From CAYMRL01 sp964473205 (GTDB lineage: Bacteria > Deinococcota > Deinococci > Deinococcales > Trueperaceae), in NCBI GenBank assembly GCA_964473205.1, contig CAYYOK010000016.1, forward strand, positions 1 to 40,741: 40,741 bases of DNA, written 5' to 3'. Numbering within the stretch: position 1 is the stretch's first letter; every line of letters begins with the position of its first letter. Made by a program: the position numbers and the translations under genes. The notes beneath the pieces were generated by a model. It was not told the DNA's origin. It worked only from the letters and a program-made list of their open reading frames with translations, and did not search any database. Positions 30,125 through 39,258 of this stretch are shown here, piece by piece.

Positions 30125-30495
30125 CGACGGCCCACGGACGACTGGCCGAACGCGTCAGAGCCCTGCTAGCCACGGAACCTTCCACCGAAGAGACGCGCAT
30201 GTTCGGCGGCCTCGCCTTCATGGTCAACGACAAGATGGTCGTCGCCACGCGCCGGAGCGGCGAGCTGCTGGTGCGCGCAGACCCAGCCAGGAACGCGGAG
30301 CTGCTGGCGCGTCCCGGAGCCTCGCAGGCCGAGATGGGCGCCGGCCGCTCGATGGGGCCGAGCTGGATCAGCGTCGACGCCAAGGCAGCCGGCGACGACG
30401 GAGAGCTCGCCTTCTGGCTGGCGGTCGCGCTCGACTACAACGCTCACATCGGCAAGAAGCCGCGGAAGCGCCTCACGACCAAGCGCAGGAGTTGA
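30121..30495 (+). CDS. TfoX N-terminal-domain protein
   Basis: A 124-residue protein matching the TfoX/Sxy N-terminal domain: MFGGLAFMVNDKMVVAT, ELLVRADPARNAELLARPGA and MGPSWISVDAKAAGDD are its recurrent stretches. The C-terminus is basic (KKPRKRLTTKRRS). TfoX proteins regulate competence in gammaproteobacteria, but stand-alone N-terminal-domain proteins of this size are widespread and mostly uncharacterised. It overlaps the methyltransferase gene by four bases (ATGA). Confidence 0.85.
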   Translation: MTTAHGRLAERVRALLATEPSTEETRMFGGLAFMVNDKMVVATRRSGELLVRADPARNAELLARPGASQAEMGAGRSMGPSWISVDAKAAGDDGELAFWLAVALDYNAHIGKKPRKRLTTKRRS

Positions 30496-30538
30496 GTACG
30501 CTGCGGCCGCACGAGGCCACCGGCCGTACACTCAGCCC

Positions 30539-31951
30539 ATGCGGCACTCTCAGCCTGGCACCCCAGCGCGCGTCCTGGCCGGTCTGATCCTGGCCGCAGC
30601 GGCACAGCTCCTCGTCGCCTGCTCCGCGCAGACCCCCGACGGCGGACCGCCGCCACCTGACGATGTCTTCGGCACCGGCGTCAGCTTCGGCAACGCACTC
30701 GAGGCGCCCGAGGAGGGCTGGTGGGGGCTCACGCTCCAGGAGAGCTACGTCCAGGCGGTCGCCGACGCCGGCTTCCAGACGGTGCGCCTGCCGGTCAAGT
30801 GGTCGGGGCATGCGGGCGAGGAGTCGCCTTACACCCTAGACCCGGCGTTCCTGGCGCGCGTCGACGAGGTCGTCGGCTGGATCTTAGGGCGAGACCTCAA
30901 CGTCATCCTCGACCTGCACCACTACGACGAGATGTCGAGCGATCCCGCCGCTCATGTGACGCGCTGGCTGGCGCTGTGGCGTCAGATCGCCGAGCACTAC
31001 CAGGACGCTCCAGAGAGCCTGGCGTTCGAGCTGATGAACGAGCCTAACTCCGCTCTGGGCGACGACCTCTGGAACCAGATGGTCGGCCAGGCGCTGACCG
31101 TGGTGCGGGAGACGAACCCGACGCGCTGGGTGGTCGTCGGCCCGACGGGCTGGAACTCCATCGGCGCGCTGCCGGGCCTCGAGTGGCCCGATGATGACCG
31201 TCTCGTCGTCACCGTGCACTACTACGAGCCCTTCGAGTTCACGCATCAGGGCGCCGAGTGGGTCGACCCTCCCCCGCCGCTGGGCAGGAACTGGACCGGC
31301 TCGCTGCTGACGCCACGCGCCGGCTGGGCGGACTGGTCGTGGGGCACGCAGCGCGACTACGGCGCCTCCCTGACCATCACCTTCGAGGGCGGCTGGACCG
31401 GCTTCTACCTGCAGTCGTCTTCGCCAGTGACCGGCTTCGACGCGTTGGCGCTCCGAACCTCGCGCGACATGAGCCTGCTCATCACCTGCAGCGCCGAGGA
31501 CGGCGGCGTGCCCGTGCAGACGACCGCCGGCGCGCTGCTGACCCTCCCCCTCTCCGACTGCGGCGGCGTCGGTGGCGTTCCGCGAGTGATCGTCCAGAAC
31601 GGCACCGACCAGCCGCAAGCTCCGTTCTTGCTCGAGCGGCTCGAGCTGATCGGCCCCGGCGGCGCGCTGCCGCTGCTGGTCAGCGAGACGGAGGCCATCG
31701 GCTCCGCCTTCGACCTGGTCCGAGACTGGGCCGCCGTCAACGGCAACCCGCCGGTGCTCTTGGGCGAGTTCGGCGCCTACCACACGGCTGACATGGCTGC
31801 GCGTGTGCGCTGGACCAGGGCGGTGCGAGAGGCCGCCGAGGCGCGCGGCTTCGGCTGGACCTACTGGGAGTTCGGGGCTGGGTTCGGGGTCTATGACCCG
31901 GACGCCGAGGTGTGGCAGGCCGAGTTGCTGGAGGCTCTGCTCGGGGACTGA
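30539..31951 (+). CDS. GH5 family glycoside hydrolase lipoprotein with inserted domain
   Basis: A 470-residue lipoprotein: lipobox LVAC with lipidated C28, then a Pro-rich linker. The TIM-barrel glycosidase has FQTVRLPVKWSGH, VILDLHHYDEM, the acid/base E168 in FELMNEPNS, HYYEPFEFTH and the nucleophile E410 in LLGEFGAYH, then WTYWEFGAGFGVYD. GH5 enzymes cut beta-1,4-glucans, mannans and related chains. Between about 254 and 381 a beta-rich stretch with two Cys, resembling a carbohydrate-binding jelly roll, interrupts the barrel; the family normally runs straight through here. It stands alone between the TetR operon and the convergent efflux cassette, and has no strong Shine-Dalgarno. Confidence 0.87.
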   Translation: MRHSQPGTPARVLAGLILAAAAQLLVACSAQTPDGGPPPPDDVFGTGVSFGNALEAPEEGWWGLTLQESYVQAVADAGFQTVRLPVKWSGHAGEESPYTLDPAFLARVDEVVGWILGRDLNVILDLHHYDEMSSDPAAHVTRWLALWRQIAEHYQDAPESLAFELMNEPNSALGDDLWNQMVGQALTVVRETNPTRWVVVGPTGWNSIGALPGLEWPDDDRLVVTVHYYEPFEFTHQGAEWVDPPPPLGRNWTGSLLTPRAGWADWSWGTQRDYGASLTITFEGGWTGFYLQSSSPVTGFDALALRTSRDMSLLITCSAEDGGVPVQTTAGALLTLPLSDCGGVGGVPRVIVQNGTDQPQAPFLLERLELIGPGGALPLLVSETEAIGSAFDLVRDWAAVNGNPPVLLGEFGAYHTADMAARVRWTRAVREAAEARGFGWTYWEFGAGFGVYDPDAEVWQAELLEALLGD

Positions 31952-32055
31952 GCGTCGCGGCTTGGCGTGCTCGGTGCGAGAGTCCGACACCGGCAGCACC
32001 GCGGCCGCTTCCGCCTCCGGTCGGCCGGACGAGATGGCCTCGAGGGAACTGGGCT

Positions 32056-33078
32056 CTATAAGCCTCCGAGTTCCTCGACCGCCAGCAAGTAAGCCCGAAC
32101 AGCCCGCAGCACGTCCAACTCGGCTCGCCTCACAGCCGCCTCTTCGTTCATGAGGTCCAGGTTGGAGATCAAGCCGCTGTCGTGCCGCGCCCTCTGCACG
32201 CCCAGGCGCTCGGAACGCAAGCCGAGGGCCTCACGCGCAATGGCCAACGCCGCCAGCGCCCTGCCTGCTGCTTCATGGGCGCGCCGAGCGGCAGCAACAG
32301 CCGCATCTTCTGACCGCGCCGCGTTGGCCTCCGCCTCGGCTAGTCGAGTGCGAGATGCCTCGATGATCAGTGCTGCGTCCAGCTGGGGGTTCTTTACCTC
32401 GTAATCGATGGTCGCGACCTCGAGCTGTCGCTTGGCCATCGCAACGCTCTCCCCTTCACGCGCGGTGCTCAAGGCTCGCTCTAGATCGGGCGTATCCGGG
32501 AGCTCGCGCACCGCCTCTAGTGGCCGATCGAGCCTGAGCCCAGGGAGCAAGCCTTCGAGACGACGCCGAGCACCGAGCAGGTCCTCCTCGGCGTTGCGGC
32601 TGGTCAGGAAGGCGGACTGGTAGGCGTGCTGGGCATTGTCCACGTCGTGCTGCGTCACGGCTCCATGTTGGAACCGCAGCCTCGTCGCATCGAGGGTGAT
32701 GCTGGCGATCGCCTCGGCCAGAGCAGCCACCTCGACCGCGAGCTCGGCCTCCACCGCAGCGAGGTAGGCGTCGGTGACGGCGCGCCTGCTGCTCGTCTGC
32801 GCTTGGGCGTGCGCGGCGCTCGCGGCTTCGAGCTCGTGGCGGGCCAGCACACGGTCGAGCCTGAGCGCGAAAGGATCGCGTTCGACTCGTTGCAGGGCCG
32901 CTTGAGCGCGTTCGACCCGCAGCCTGGCAACGTCCACGGCGGGATCGTGACGCGGTGCGTAGTCGCGCGCTTCCTCCAGCGAGAGCGCTTGCGCCGTAGC
33001 CGTCTCAGCCACCTGTGCCGTTGCGGCACCAGCTCCGAGCAACGAGATGGCGGTCAGGAAGATCGCGATCCTCATCAT
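32056..33078 (-). CDS. Short TolC-family paralogue lacking barrel strands
   Basis: A 340-residue exported protein (signal about 1-20, ending ATAQ). It is almost wholly helical and Ala/Glu/Arg-rich, with TolC-type repeats: LSLEEARDYAPRHDPAVDVA, AVTDAYLAAVEAEL, TRLRFQHGAVTQHDVDNAQ and the second-half ERLGVQRARHDSGLISNLDLMNEEA. TolC proteins are usually 420-490 residues and carry two pairs of beta strands for the outer-membrane barrel; neither pair is evident here. It may be a periplasmic helical adaptor or a reduced channel. ATG at 33078 overlaps the upstream TolC stop, with GGAGGG before it; ATG 33075 is equally possible. Last gene of the cassette. Confidence 0.75.
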   Translation of the reverse strand: MMRIAIFLTAISLLGAGAATAQVAETATAQALSLEEARDYAPRHDPAVDVARLRVERAQAALQRVERDPFALRLDRVLARHELEAASAAHAQAQTSSRRAVTDAYLAAVEAELAVEVAALAEAIASITLDATRLRFQHGAVTQHDVDNAQHAYQSAFLTSRNAEEDLLGARRRLEGLLPGLRLDRPLEAVRELPDTPDLERALSTAREGESVAMAKRQLEVATIDYEVKNPQLDAALIIEASRTRLAEAEANAARSEDAAVAAARRAHEAAGRALAALAIAREALGLRSERLGVQRARHDSGLISNLDLMNEEAAVRRAELDVLRAVRAYLLAVEELGGL

Positions 33079-34481
33079 GGTCCCTCCACGGCGGGCCAAC
33101 CGGCAACACGCGCTCCGACCGCGCGTTCTAGCTCGAGGTGCGCAAGCAGGTGAGCGTCTTGCGCTCGCCCCAACTCGAGGCGCGCTCGGTCGGTTCCCAA
33201 CTCGGCAGCACGTACCCTCTCAGCGGTCACCAAGCCGAGCTGGAAACGCGCCAGCATCTCGGCTGCGGCTTCCTCGGATGAGGCCAAGGCGAGCTGCGCC
33301 TGCTCCAGGCGTCGGCCGCTGAGGTCCAGAACGCGCAGCTTGGCAGAGACGTCGAGCTCGGCCTGCATGACGGACAGCGCGAACTGCTGTCTGGCTATCG
33401 CGAGCCGCGCGGTGGCGGCCGCCGTCGCTGCGCCTGACGCCCCACCCAGCGGGACGGCGACGTCGACTCTCAACGCCAACCGCGACTGGTCGGTGGGCAG
33501 AGACGCCAACGGGTCGAGGGTGGCGTTGAGTCGAGGTTGGAGGCTGGCGGTGTCGAAGCCCAACCCCAGGTCGAGCTGACCGCCGGTGCCAGCGACGCGC
33601 CCATCTACGGCCAGGGAGGCTCTCGGGGCTGCCGCTCGTTGAGCCGCGGCCAGGTCGAGCTCGGCGTCGACAGCTCTGATCCTCGCCGCCGTCACGTCCG
33701 CGCGCGAGGAGAGGTCCAAGGCGTCCGCGTCTAGCCCGCCCGGTTCCGCCGTCGCGCCAGCGGTCCTCAGGGCTGGGAGCGGACGGTATCCATCGTCGTC
33801 CACGTCGAGCACCGGCTTGCCGAGCAGCAATCCCAGAGTGTCCAACGCAGCCGCCACGGCTTGCCGAGCCGCGAGCAGGTCGGTCTCGGCCCTGTAAACC
33901 TCGAGCTCGGCCGCGCGCACGTCCGCAGGCAAGGCAGCATCGAGGGCGAGCTGGCGGCGCAGCGCTCGGAGGTTGATACTCGCGAGCGACCCCTGCGCCT
34001 CGAGGATCGCCGCCTCTTCCTTGGCACGAACCGCAGCTAGGTAGGCACGAGTGACCGAGGTCTGGGTTCGGGCCCAGGCGTCTTGCTCCTCGACCTGCGC
34101 CAGCTCGAGCGCGTTGGCGGCACGCAGCGCGCGCTCATGTGTCGGTCCCAACTGAACGACGTTGAGGGTCAGCGAGAGCCCGAAAGGAGCGCTGGTGGTA
34201 GCCCCGGTGGGGGTCCAGGCGCGGCTGGCGCCGGCGCGCACCTCGCCAGAGAGCGGTGCTGTCGCGGCGGTGAAGTCCTCGTGCGCGATCCGCACCCTAA
34301 GCGCCGCGAGCGCCATGTCGGGTCCTGAGAGGGCGACGCGCAGCGCTGCCTCCAACGTCAACGGCTCCTCTCCGCCCGCGCCGGAGGCCTCTTGGGCGCT
34401 TACCGATGCACCAACCAGCGCCCCAGTGAGCGCTACGAGCACGGTGGCGAGGAGCCGCCGAACCGTCGCTGCCTCAAGCAT
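33075..34481 (-). CDS. TolC-family outer-membrane efflux protein
   Basis: A 468-residue protein with a signal peptide (about 8-31, ending VSAQ). Both TolC repeats are visible: PLTLEAALRVALSGPDMALA, EVRAGASRAWTP strands, SVTRAYLAAVRAKEEA, then the second copy with ASLAVDGRVAG and LDLGLGFDTAS strands, RLEQAQLALASSEEAAAEML and FQLGLVTAERVRAAEL. It should form the outer-membrane exit duct for the ABC-type pump encoded just upstream. The ATG at 34481 is chosen for the signal peptide; a TTG at 34499 is possible. It is 54 bp after the ATPase and overlaps the short paralogue. Confidence 0.85.
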   Translation of the reverse strand: MLEAATVRRLLATVLVALTGALVGASVSAQEASGAGGEEPLTLEAALRVALSGPDMALAALRVRIAHEDFTAATAPLSGEVRAGASRAWTPTGATTSAPFGLSLTLNVVQLGPTHERALRAANALELAQVEEQDAWARTQTSVTRAYLAAVRAKEEAAILEAQGSLASINLRALRRQLALDAALPADVRAAELEVYRAETDLLAARQAVAAALDTLGLLLGKPVLDVDDDGYRPLPALRTAGATAEPGGLDADALDLSSRADVTAARIRAVDAELDLAAAQRAAAPRASLAVDGRVAGTGGQLDLGLGFDTASLQPRLNATLDPLASLPTDQSRLALRVDVAVPLGGASGAATAAATARLAIARQQFALSVMQAELDVSAKLRVLDLSGRRLEQAQLALASSEEAAAEMLARFQLGLVTAERVRAAELGTDRARLELGRAQDAHLLAHLELERAVGARVAGWPAVEGP

Positions 34482-34534
34482 GGCTAGGCTCGGGCCCAAC
34501 CCTGCCGGCCTCGAAGCCTTCGGCAGCCGAAACC

Positions 34535-35260
34535 TTACGCAACAGCCACAACCCCCACCAAGGTCCGCTGCAACACCGGCCCATCCTCGATGACGAGCCC
34601 GTCCTGCAGCACGACCTTCCGCTCAGCGAGCCCAGCGATCCGCGGGTCATGCGTGACCATCAGGATCGAGGTGCCGTCACGATGCAACTGCTCGAGGATC
34701 CCCAACACCTGATCGCCAGCCTCGGTGTTGAGGTTGCCTGTCGGCTCGTCGGCGAGCAGCAACGTCGGATCGTTGACGAGCGCGCGGGCGATCGCCACGC
34801 GCTGCTGCTGCCCACCCGAGAGTTGCGACGGCAGGTGACGCACCCGGTCGGACAGGCCGACCCGGTCCAACATGGCCAGTGCCCTCTCCCGCCGCTCGCG
34901 GGCGCGGATACCGGCGTAGATCAGCGGCTCCTCGACGTTCTCCTGCGCCGTCAGCTCGGGCAGCAGGTTGTACGACTGGAAGATGAAGCCGAAGTGGCGG
35001 TTGCGGATGCGCGAGAGTTCGCCGTCGGGGAGGTCGGTGACATCGTTGCCCTCGAGCAGGTAGGTGCCCTGCGTGGGCGCGTCGAGGCAGCCGATGATGT
35101 GCAGCAGCGTAGACTTGCCCGACCCTGACTGGCCCATGATGCCGACGAACTCGCCGCGCTCGATCGTCAGGTCGATCCCGTCGAGGGCCGCCACGTCGGT
35201 CTCGCCGATCGCATAGACCTTGTAGATGCCGTCGAGCTGGATCATCGGAGTGCTCGTCAT
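34535..35260 (-). CDS. LolD/MacB-type ABC transporter ATPase
   Basis: A 241-residue stand-alone ATPase. Walker A GIMGQSGSGKSTLLHIIGCL, Q-loop IFQSYNLLPELTAQENV, signature LSGGQQQRVAIARAL, Walker B LLLADEPTGNLN and VTHDPRIA are intact and of the MacB/LolD/FtsE class. It powers the FtsX-type permeases encoded upstream, giving a MacAB-like mechanotransmission pump rather than a classic exporter. The gene follows the membrane fusion gene by 10 bp. Confidence 0.93.
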   Translation of the reverse strand: MTSTPMIQLDGIYKVYAIGETDVAALDGIDLTIERGEFVGIMGQSGSGKSTLLHIIGCLDAPTQGTYLLEGNDVTDLPDGELSRIRNRHFGFIFQSYNLLPELTAQENVEEPLIYAGIRARERRERALAMLDRVGLSDRVRHLPSQLSGGQQQRVAIARALVNDPTLLLADEPTGNLNTEAGDQVLGILEQLHRDGTSILMVTHDPRIAGLAERKVVLQDGLVIEDGPVLQRTLVGVVAVA

Positions 35261-35270
35261 GCCCGCCTCC

Positions 35271-36578
35271 TCATCTGATGGCGCCGCCGGGCGCGAGTTC
35301 GATCTCGGGATGCTCCTTGAACGGCTCGTACGAGCTGGTGATGATCTCGTCGCCCTCGGCCAGGCCCTCGACGACCTCGACCCTGTTGCCGTCGACGAGC
35401 CCGTAGATCACGATCTGGCGGATCGCGGTCTCGCCCTTCACGACGTAGACGAACCGTTGGCTGCCCGTCGTCAGGTACGGCCCGCGCGGCAGGTATAGGG
35501 TGTTCTCGCGGCTGCCGACCTCGACCTCGATGCTCACGCTGCCGCCCAGCCGCAGCTCCTCGGGCGACTCGTCGAAGTCGAGGGTCACCATCACCGACGG
35601 GATGCCGTCGAAGCCGGCCTGCGCCTGAGGTGCGACCTGGACGACCCGACCGGGATACGCCTCGCCGTCCATGTGCAGCAGGGCGCGCTGGCCGACCGTC
35701 ATGCGGTTGGCGACGCTCTCGAAGAGGCTGGCCGTCACCCGCGGGTCCCTCGTGCTTGCGATCCTGACGAGCGGCCGGTCCGTGGCCACCCGCTCCCCCG
35801 CCGCCGCGCCGATGCTGACCACGAGCCCGCCGATGGGTGCGTGCAGGGCGAGGGCTTGCTCGGTGGCCGCCACAAGTTCGACCTGTTCGAGCGCTCTCGT
35901 CACCCGGTCCTCGGCCGCTGCCTGCGTGAGGCGGCGCTGCTGGCTGGTGACGGCTTGGCGCTCGCGCTCGAGCGTGACGGCGGTCTGAGCCGCGACTAGC
36001 TTGGCCTCGGCCTCGGCGTGCTGCGTGCGCGAGATGGCTCCTGCGGCGAGGAGGCCGGCCGAGAGGTCATGGTCGGTACGCGCGCGCTAGACGGCGTCGT
36101 TCAGCGTCGCCAGCGTCCGCGCCTCGTCACCCGTACGCAAGCGCGCTTCGAGTTGCGTCTGCTCCAGGTCTCTACGTGCTGTGTCCAGCGCCTGCTGGGC
36201 GTCACGCCCGCGCGCGATCACGTCGCTGGATTCGAGGAACCCTAGCGCCTGCCCCGCTCTGACCGTGTCACCCTCGCCGACGAGCCACTCCACCACGGTG
36301 CCGACCGCGGGAGCTGTCACCGTTCGCTCCAGCCTCGCCGATAGGGAGCCGCTACCGCGCGCGTACTCGACCAGCGAGCCCACCTCGACCACAGCCGTCT
36401 CGTAGTTGCGGAGCGTGTACGTCTGGTTGCGCGGCCGCAGGATCATGAACGGCACTACCGTCAGAGCGACGAGCGTCAGGACAACGAAAGGTAGGAGCTG
36501 CCAGTTGCGGCGCTGGCGCTCGCCGCGCGGGCGGGCTCTGACCTGGACGATCGGCTCGTGCTCGACGGAGACGCTCAT
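35271..36578 (-). pseudogene. Membrane fusion protein (HlyD/MacA type) interrupted by one in-frame TAG
   Basis: The reading frame runs from ATG 36578 to TGA 35271 and would encode about 435 residues, normal for MacA-type adaptors. It is complete except for a single TAG at 36089-36087. Before it lie a membrane anchor (LLPFVVLTLVALTVVPFMIL), the lipoyl half-motif TVTAPAVGTVVEWLVGEGDTV and a coiled coil; after it the coil resumes and continues into ALHAPIGGLVVSIGAAAGE, beta-barrel and membrane-proximal domains (GGSVSIEVEVGSRENTLYLP, VVEGLAEGDEIITSSYEPFK). The two halves are in the same frame, so this is one nonsense codon (or a sequencing error, or readthrough), not a frameshift. ATG shares a base with the FtsX stop (TGATG). 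Confidence 0.88.
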
Positions 36579-37801
36579 CAGCGCTCCCTCAGGGCTACGG
36601 CGGGGCGTTCGAGGCCGGCGCTTAGCGCTGGTACCAGGCCGAGACCCGCGCTCAGGAAGAACAGGACCAGCACGGTTGCGACGGCCAGAAGCGGTCTGAC
36701 CTCCAAGACCGCGCCGGGGAGCAGAGCCCCGCCGACGTACTCGTGCAACACAGGCACCAAGAGCAGCGCCGTCAGGCCGCCAACGACCCCAGCAACAAGC
36801 GCGTACAGGCTGGCCGTCGCCGCGTACTCACCCGCGATTCGCCAGCGGCTCGCACCTAGGACACGCCGCACTCCTATCTGATGCGTCTGCTCGGATACGT
36901 CGACGACGGTGAGCGAGAACACGGCCACGCCGACCAGAACCAAAGCTGTAATGCCGAACAGCGAGAAGAGAAGGATGTGAGGGTCGACCCTGTCGAAGTA
37001 GTTGGCGGGACGTTCCGGCTCTCCAATGTAGAAGTCAACGCCCTGGTTCTGGGCAACGAACCCAGCGAACAGCTGCCGTGTGGCCGACACTATCTGACCC
37101 TGGGCCGCCTCTGCCCTACCTGGTCTCGGCATGACCAGGATGTCGGTCGCGCTTCCGGGTCGTAAGGCTATCAGCGCTACCGGCCTGCTGAGCGGTCCGA
37201 AAGTGGAAGGCGTCAGCGAGTCGGTGTAGCGATACGTACCAGCGATCCGAAAGACGTTCGGCCCAGTGCTCGAGCTGGACGAGACGAGCGAGACGCTGCG
37301 CCCCAGTGGGTCGCCGCCCATGAACATCGCTCTGGCGACCTCGTCCTCCAGCAGGATCTCGTTCTGCGCAAGGCTAGGAGCGTCCGCTCCAACGAGAGCC
37401 CCACTAGTCATCGACGCTCCACGAAGCGTGAGGTAGGCCGCATCTACCTCGGCTGCGGTCGACAACATGAACAGTTGCCCGTCAGCCTCTACTCTCGGTC
37501 TCCCAGGGAGCGAGGAGTACCTCGCGATGTTCTCGACATCGGGAGCCAACGCCAAGAGGCCGTTAGTTGACGCCGCGGTGAACGGCGCCGCCATGTATAT
37601 GTGCTGGCCTTGGATCTGTTGGGCGCTCACGGCGAACAACCCTTGCTGAGCGATGCGGGCTCGGTCAGCCTCCAAGGCGTGAAGCGCAACGGTAACGACG
37701 AGAGCAGCGAGCGCAATCTGCGCGAGGATCAGCAGGAGCCTGAGCGGCCTGCTGCGCACCTGCCCCTTCAACACCTGAAGCAATGACGCTCCGTTGAGCA
37801 T
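36578..37801 (-). CDS. FtsX/MacB-type ABC permease (second subunit)
   Basis: A 407-residue permease of the MacB/FtsX class: one N-terminal span (LLLILAQIALAALVVTVALH), a periplasmic MacB-like core, and three C-terminal spans beginning ILLFSLFGITALVLVGVAVF. The motif TVVDVSEQTHQIGVRRVLGA and the ending SAGLGLVPALSAGLERPAVALRER match the 39703-40741 protein almost exactly. ATG overlaps the upstream permease stop (TGATG) and AAAGGAG precedes it. It probably heterodimerises with the 37801-39255 protein and uses the 34535 ATPase. No ATPase domain of its own. Confidence 0.87.
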   Translation of the reverse strand: MLNGASLLQVLKGQVRSRPLRLLLILAQIALAALVVTVALHALEADRARIAQQGLFAVSAQQIQGQHIYMAAPFTAASTNGLLALAPDVENIARYSSLPGRPRVEADGQLFMLSTAAEVDAAYLTLRGASMTSGALVGADAPSLAQNEILLEDEVARAMFMGGDPLGRSVSLVSSSSSTGPNVFRIAGTYRYTDSLTPSTFGPLSRPVALIALRPGSATDILVMPRPGRAEAAQGQIVSATRQLFAGFVAQNQGVDFYIGEPERPANYFDRVDPHILLFSLFGITALVLVGVAVFSLTVVDVSEQTHQIGVRRVLGASRWRIAGEYAATASLYALVAGVVGGLTALLLVPVLHEYVGGALLPGAVLEVRPLLAVATVLVLFFLSAGLGLVPALSAGLERPAVALRER

Positions 37802-39255
37802 CAGGTCTCCTTTAGTGCCGAGACGATGGCTTGTCGTGAGGCGACGTTCGCGGGGTAAAGCGTGAACACCAAGCTCGAGACAAGCGCTAGCACGAACCCG
37901 ACACCTAGGGCGGGCCATGAGAATGTCACACCGAACTCGCGTCCACCGCTGGCTACGTCGATGCTTCGGTTGTATGCCCATAGAAGCACTGCACCGACAG
38001 CGACGCCCGCGACACCCCCGAGAATCCCGAGGAGGGCGCCTTCGACCAGGAGCTCTTTGCGTACGTCAGTCCGAGTGGCACCGAGGCTCCGCCGCACACC
38101 TATCAGTCCGCCGCGACGCAGGACTCTCGCCAACATCAGGTTCATCACATTCAGGGACGCCACGAGAAGCCCAACGGAAGCGAAGGCCGCGATCGCGGAA
38201 GCCGTGAACCGCTGTGCGCTCGTGAGTCGAGCAGCGCTCGGCTGCGTGCGGACCGTGACGCGCTCGCCCCATCTGGTAGCGACGTAGTCAGCGACCTGGC
38301 TTCTCGCGACATCCAAGTAACGTGGATCGTCGACGGCGAGATACAGGTACCTGATCCGGCTCAAGTCGGCAGTCCGAACCGGTAGATAGCCGAAGGTAGA
38401 GAACCCCAGGGCTCCCGTGTCGACGATCCCTATGATCGTGTGCTCAGGTCCCGAGTTGCCCACCGCGACTCGTTGGCCGATCGGGTCGCCAGTGATCTGC
38501 AATCGCCTTAGTGCTTCTCGGGTTACGACGATGACCGGCGCCCCCTCGGCGAAATCCTCTGCGGTAAGAAGCGATCCCTCAAGGAGAGTGAAGTTCGCAG
38601 CCGGAAGAAAGCCTTCCGAGACACCCGTGACGAGAACGTTGTCCTGTCGGCTTCCTTCGGAGAAGTTCTGGATAGCGGCCGGCATCTTCAAGTAGGCGTG
38701 ATCGAGCGCCGGCGCAGCCAGCAGGATCTCGTCGAGGTCCTCTATTCGGAAGCTTGGCGGTCTGGAACCCGCCTGGCCCAAACGAACGACTTGTGGCGCA
38801 TCGATCCCCGCAAACGCATCTCCGTCCTCGGCCGCTTGAACCGAGATCTCCCGCGAAGCCAGAGTCGAGGTCGCGAGAGCCGCGATCTGCCTATCGATGC
38901 GCAAGAACGTCGCAACGGCCACCACGACGCCAACACCAAGCGCGACCGCCACCACGATGAGCAAAGACTCGACGACCCGCGTCCTGAACTGCCGCCAAGC
39001 CCCGCGCAAGGCAGCACCAAGGATCACCGGCGGCGCGTAGACCTCGGTCATGCCCGCCCCGACCTGGCCGGACCCACCGAGCTCCTGGAGCGTCACCTCG
39101 ATGGCCTCCTGCTCGCTCATCCCGTCAAGCATGTGAGCCGAGACCCGAGCCTCGATATGAGCCTCGAGCTCCTCCCGCACGACGGCCCGCTCCCGCCCCC
39201 ACAACCCCTTGGTCGCCTCGGCGAGGTAGTGACCGACCCGCCGCCGCGCGTTCAT
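37801..39255 (-). CDS. FtsX/MacB-type ABC permease with N-terminal prefix domain
   Basis: A 484-residue permease. Residues 1-75 are a cytoplasmic helical prefix (HYLAEATKGLWGRERAVVRE, ELEAHIEARVSAHMLDGMSE, QEAIEVTLQELGG), as in acidobacterial duplicated orphan permeases. Then come one span (VVESLLIVVAVALGVGVVVA), a periplasmic MacB-type core and three C-terminal spans around VGLLVASLNVMNLMLARVLR, with RGGLIGVRRSLGATRTDVRK. Those orphan permeases usually fuse two FtsX units in one chain of 800 residues or more; here the second unit is a separate gene. It starts 3 bp after the PadR stop, so the regulator and permease are coupled. Confidence 0.85.
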   Translation of the reverse strand: MNARRRVGHYLAEATKGLWGRERAVVREELEAHIEARVSAHMLDGMSEQEAIEVTLQELGGSGQVGAGMTEVYAPPVILGAALRGAWRQFRTRVVESLLIVVAVALGVGVVVAVATFLRIDRQIAALATSTLASREISVQAAEDGDAFAGIDAPQVVRLGQAGSRPPSFRIEDLDEILLAAPALDHAYLKMPAAIQNFSEGSRQDNVLVTGVSEGFLPAANFTLLEGSLLTAEDFAEGAPVIVVTREALRRLQITGDPIGQRVAVGNSGPEHTIIGIVDTGALGFSTFGYLPVRTADLSRIRYLYLAVDDPRYLDVARSQVADYVATRWGERVTVRTQPSAARLTSAQRFTASAIAAFASVGLLVASLNVMNLMLARVLRRGGLIGVRRSLGATRTDVRKELLVEGALLGILGGVAGVAVGAVLLWAYNRSIDVASGGREFGVTFSWPALGVGFVLALVSSLVFTLYPANVASRQAIVSALKET

Positions 39256-39258
39256 CGC

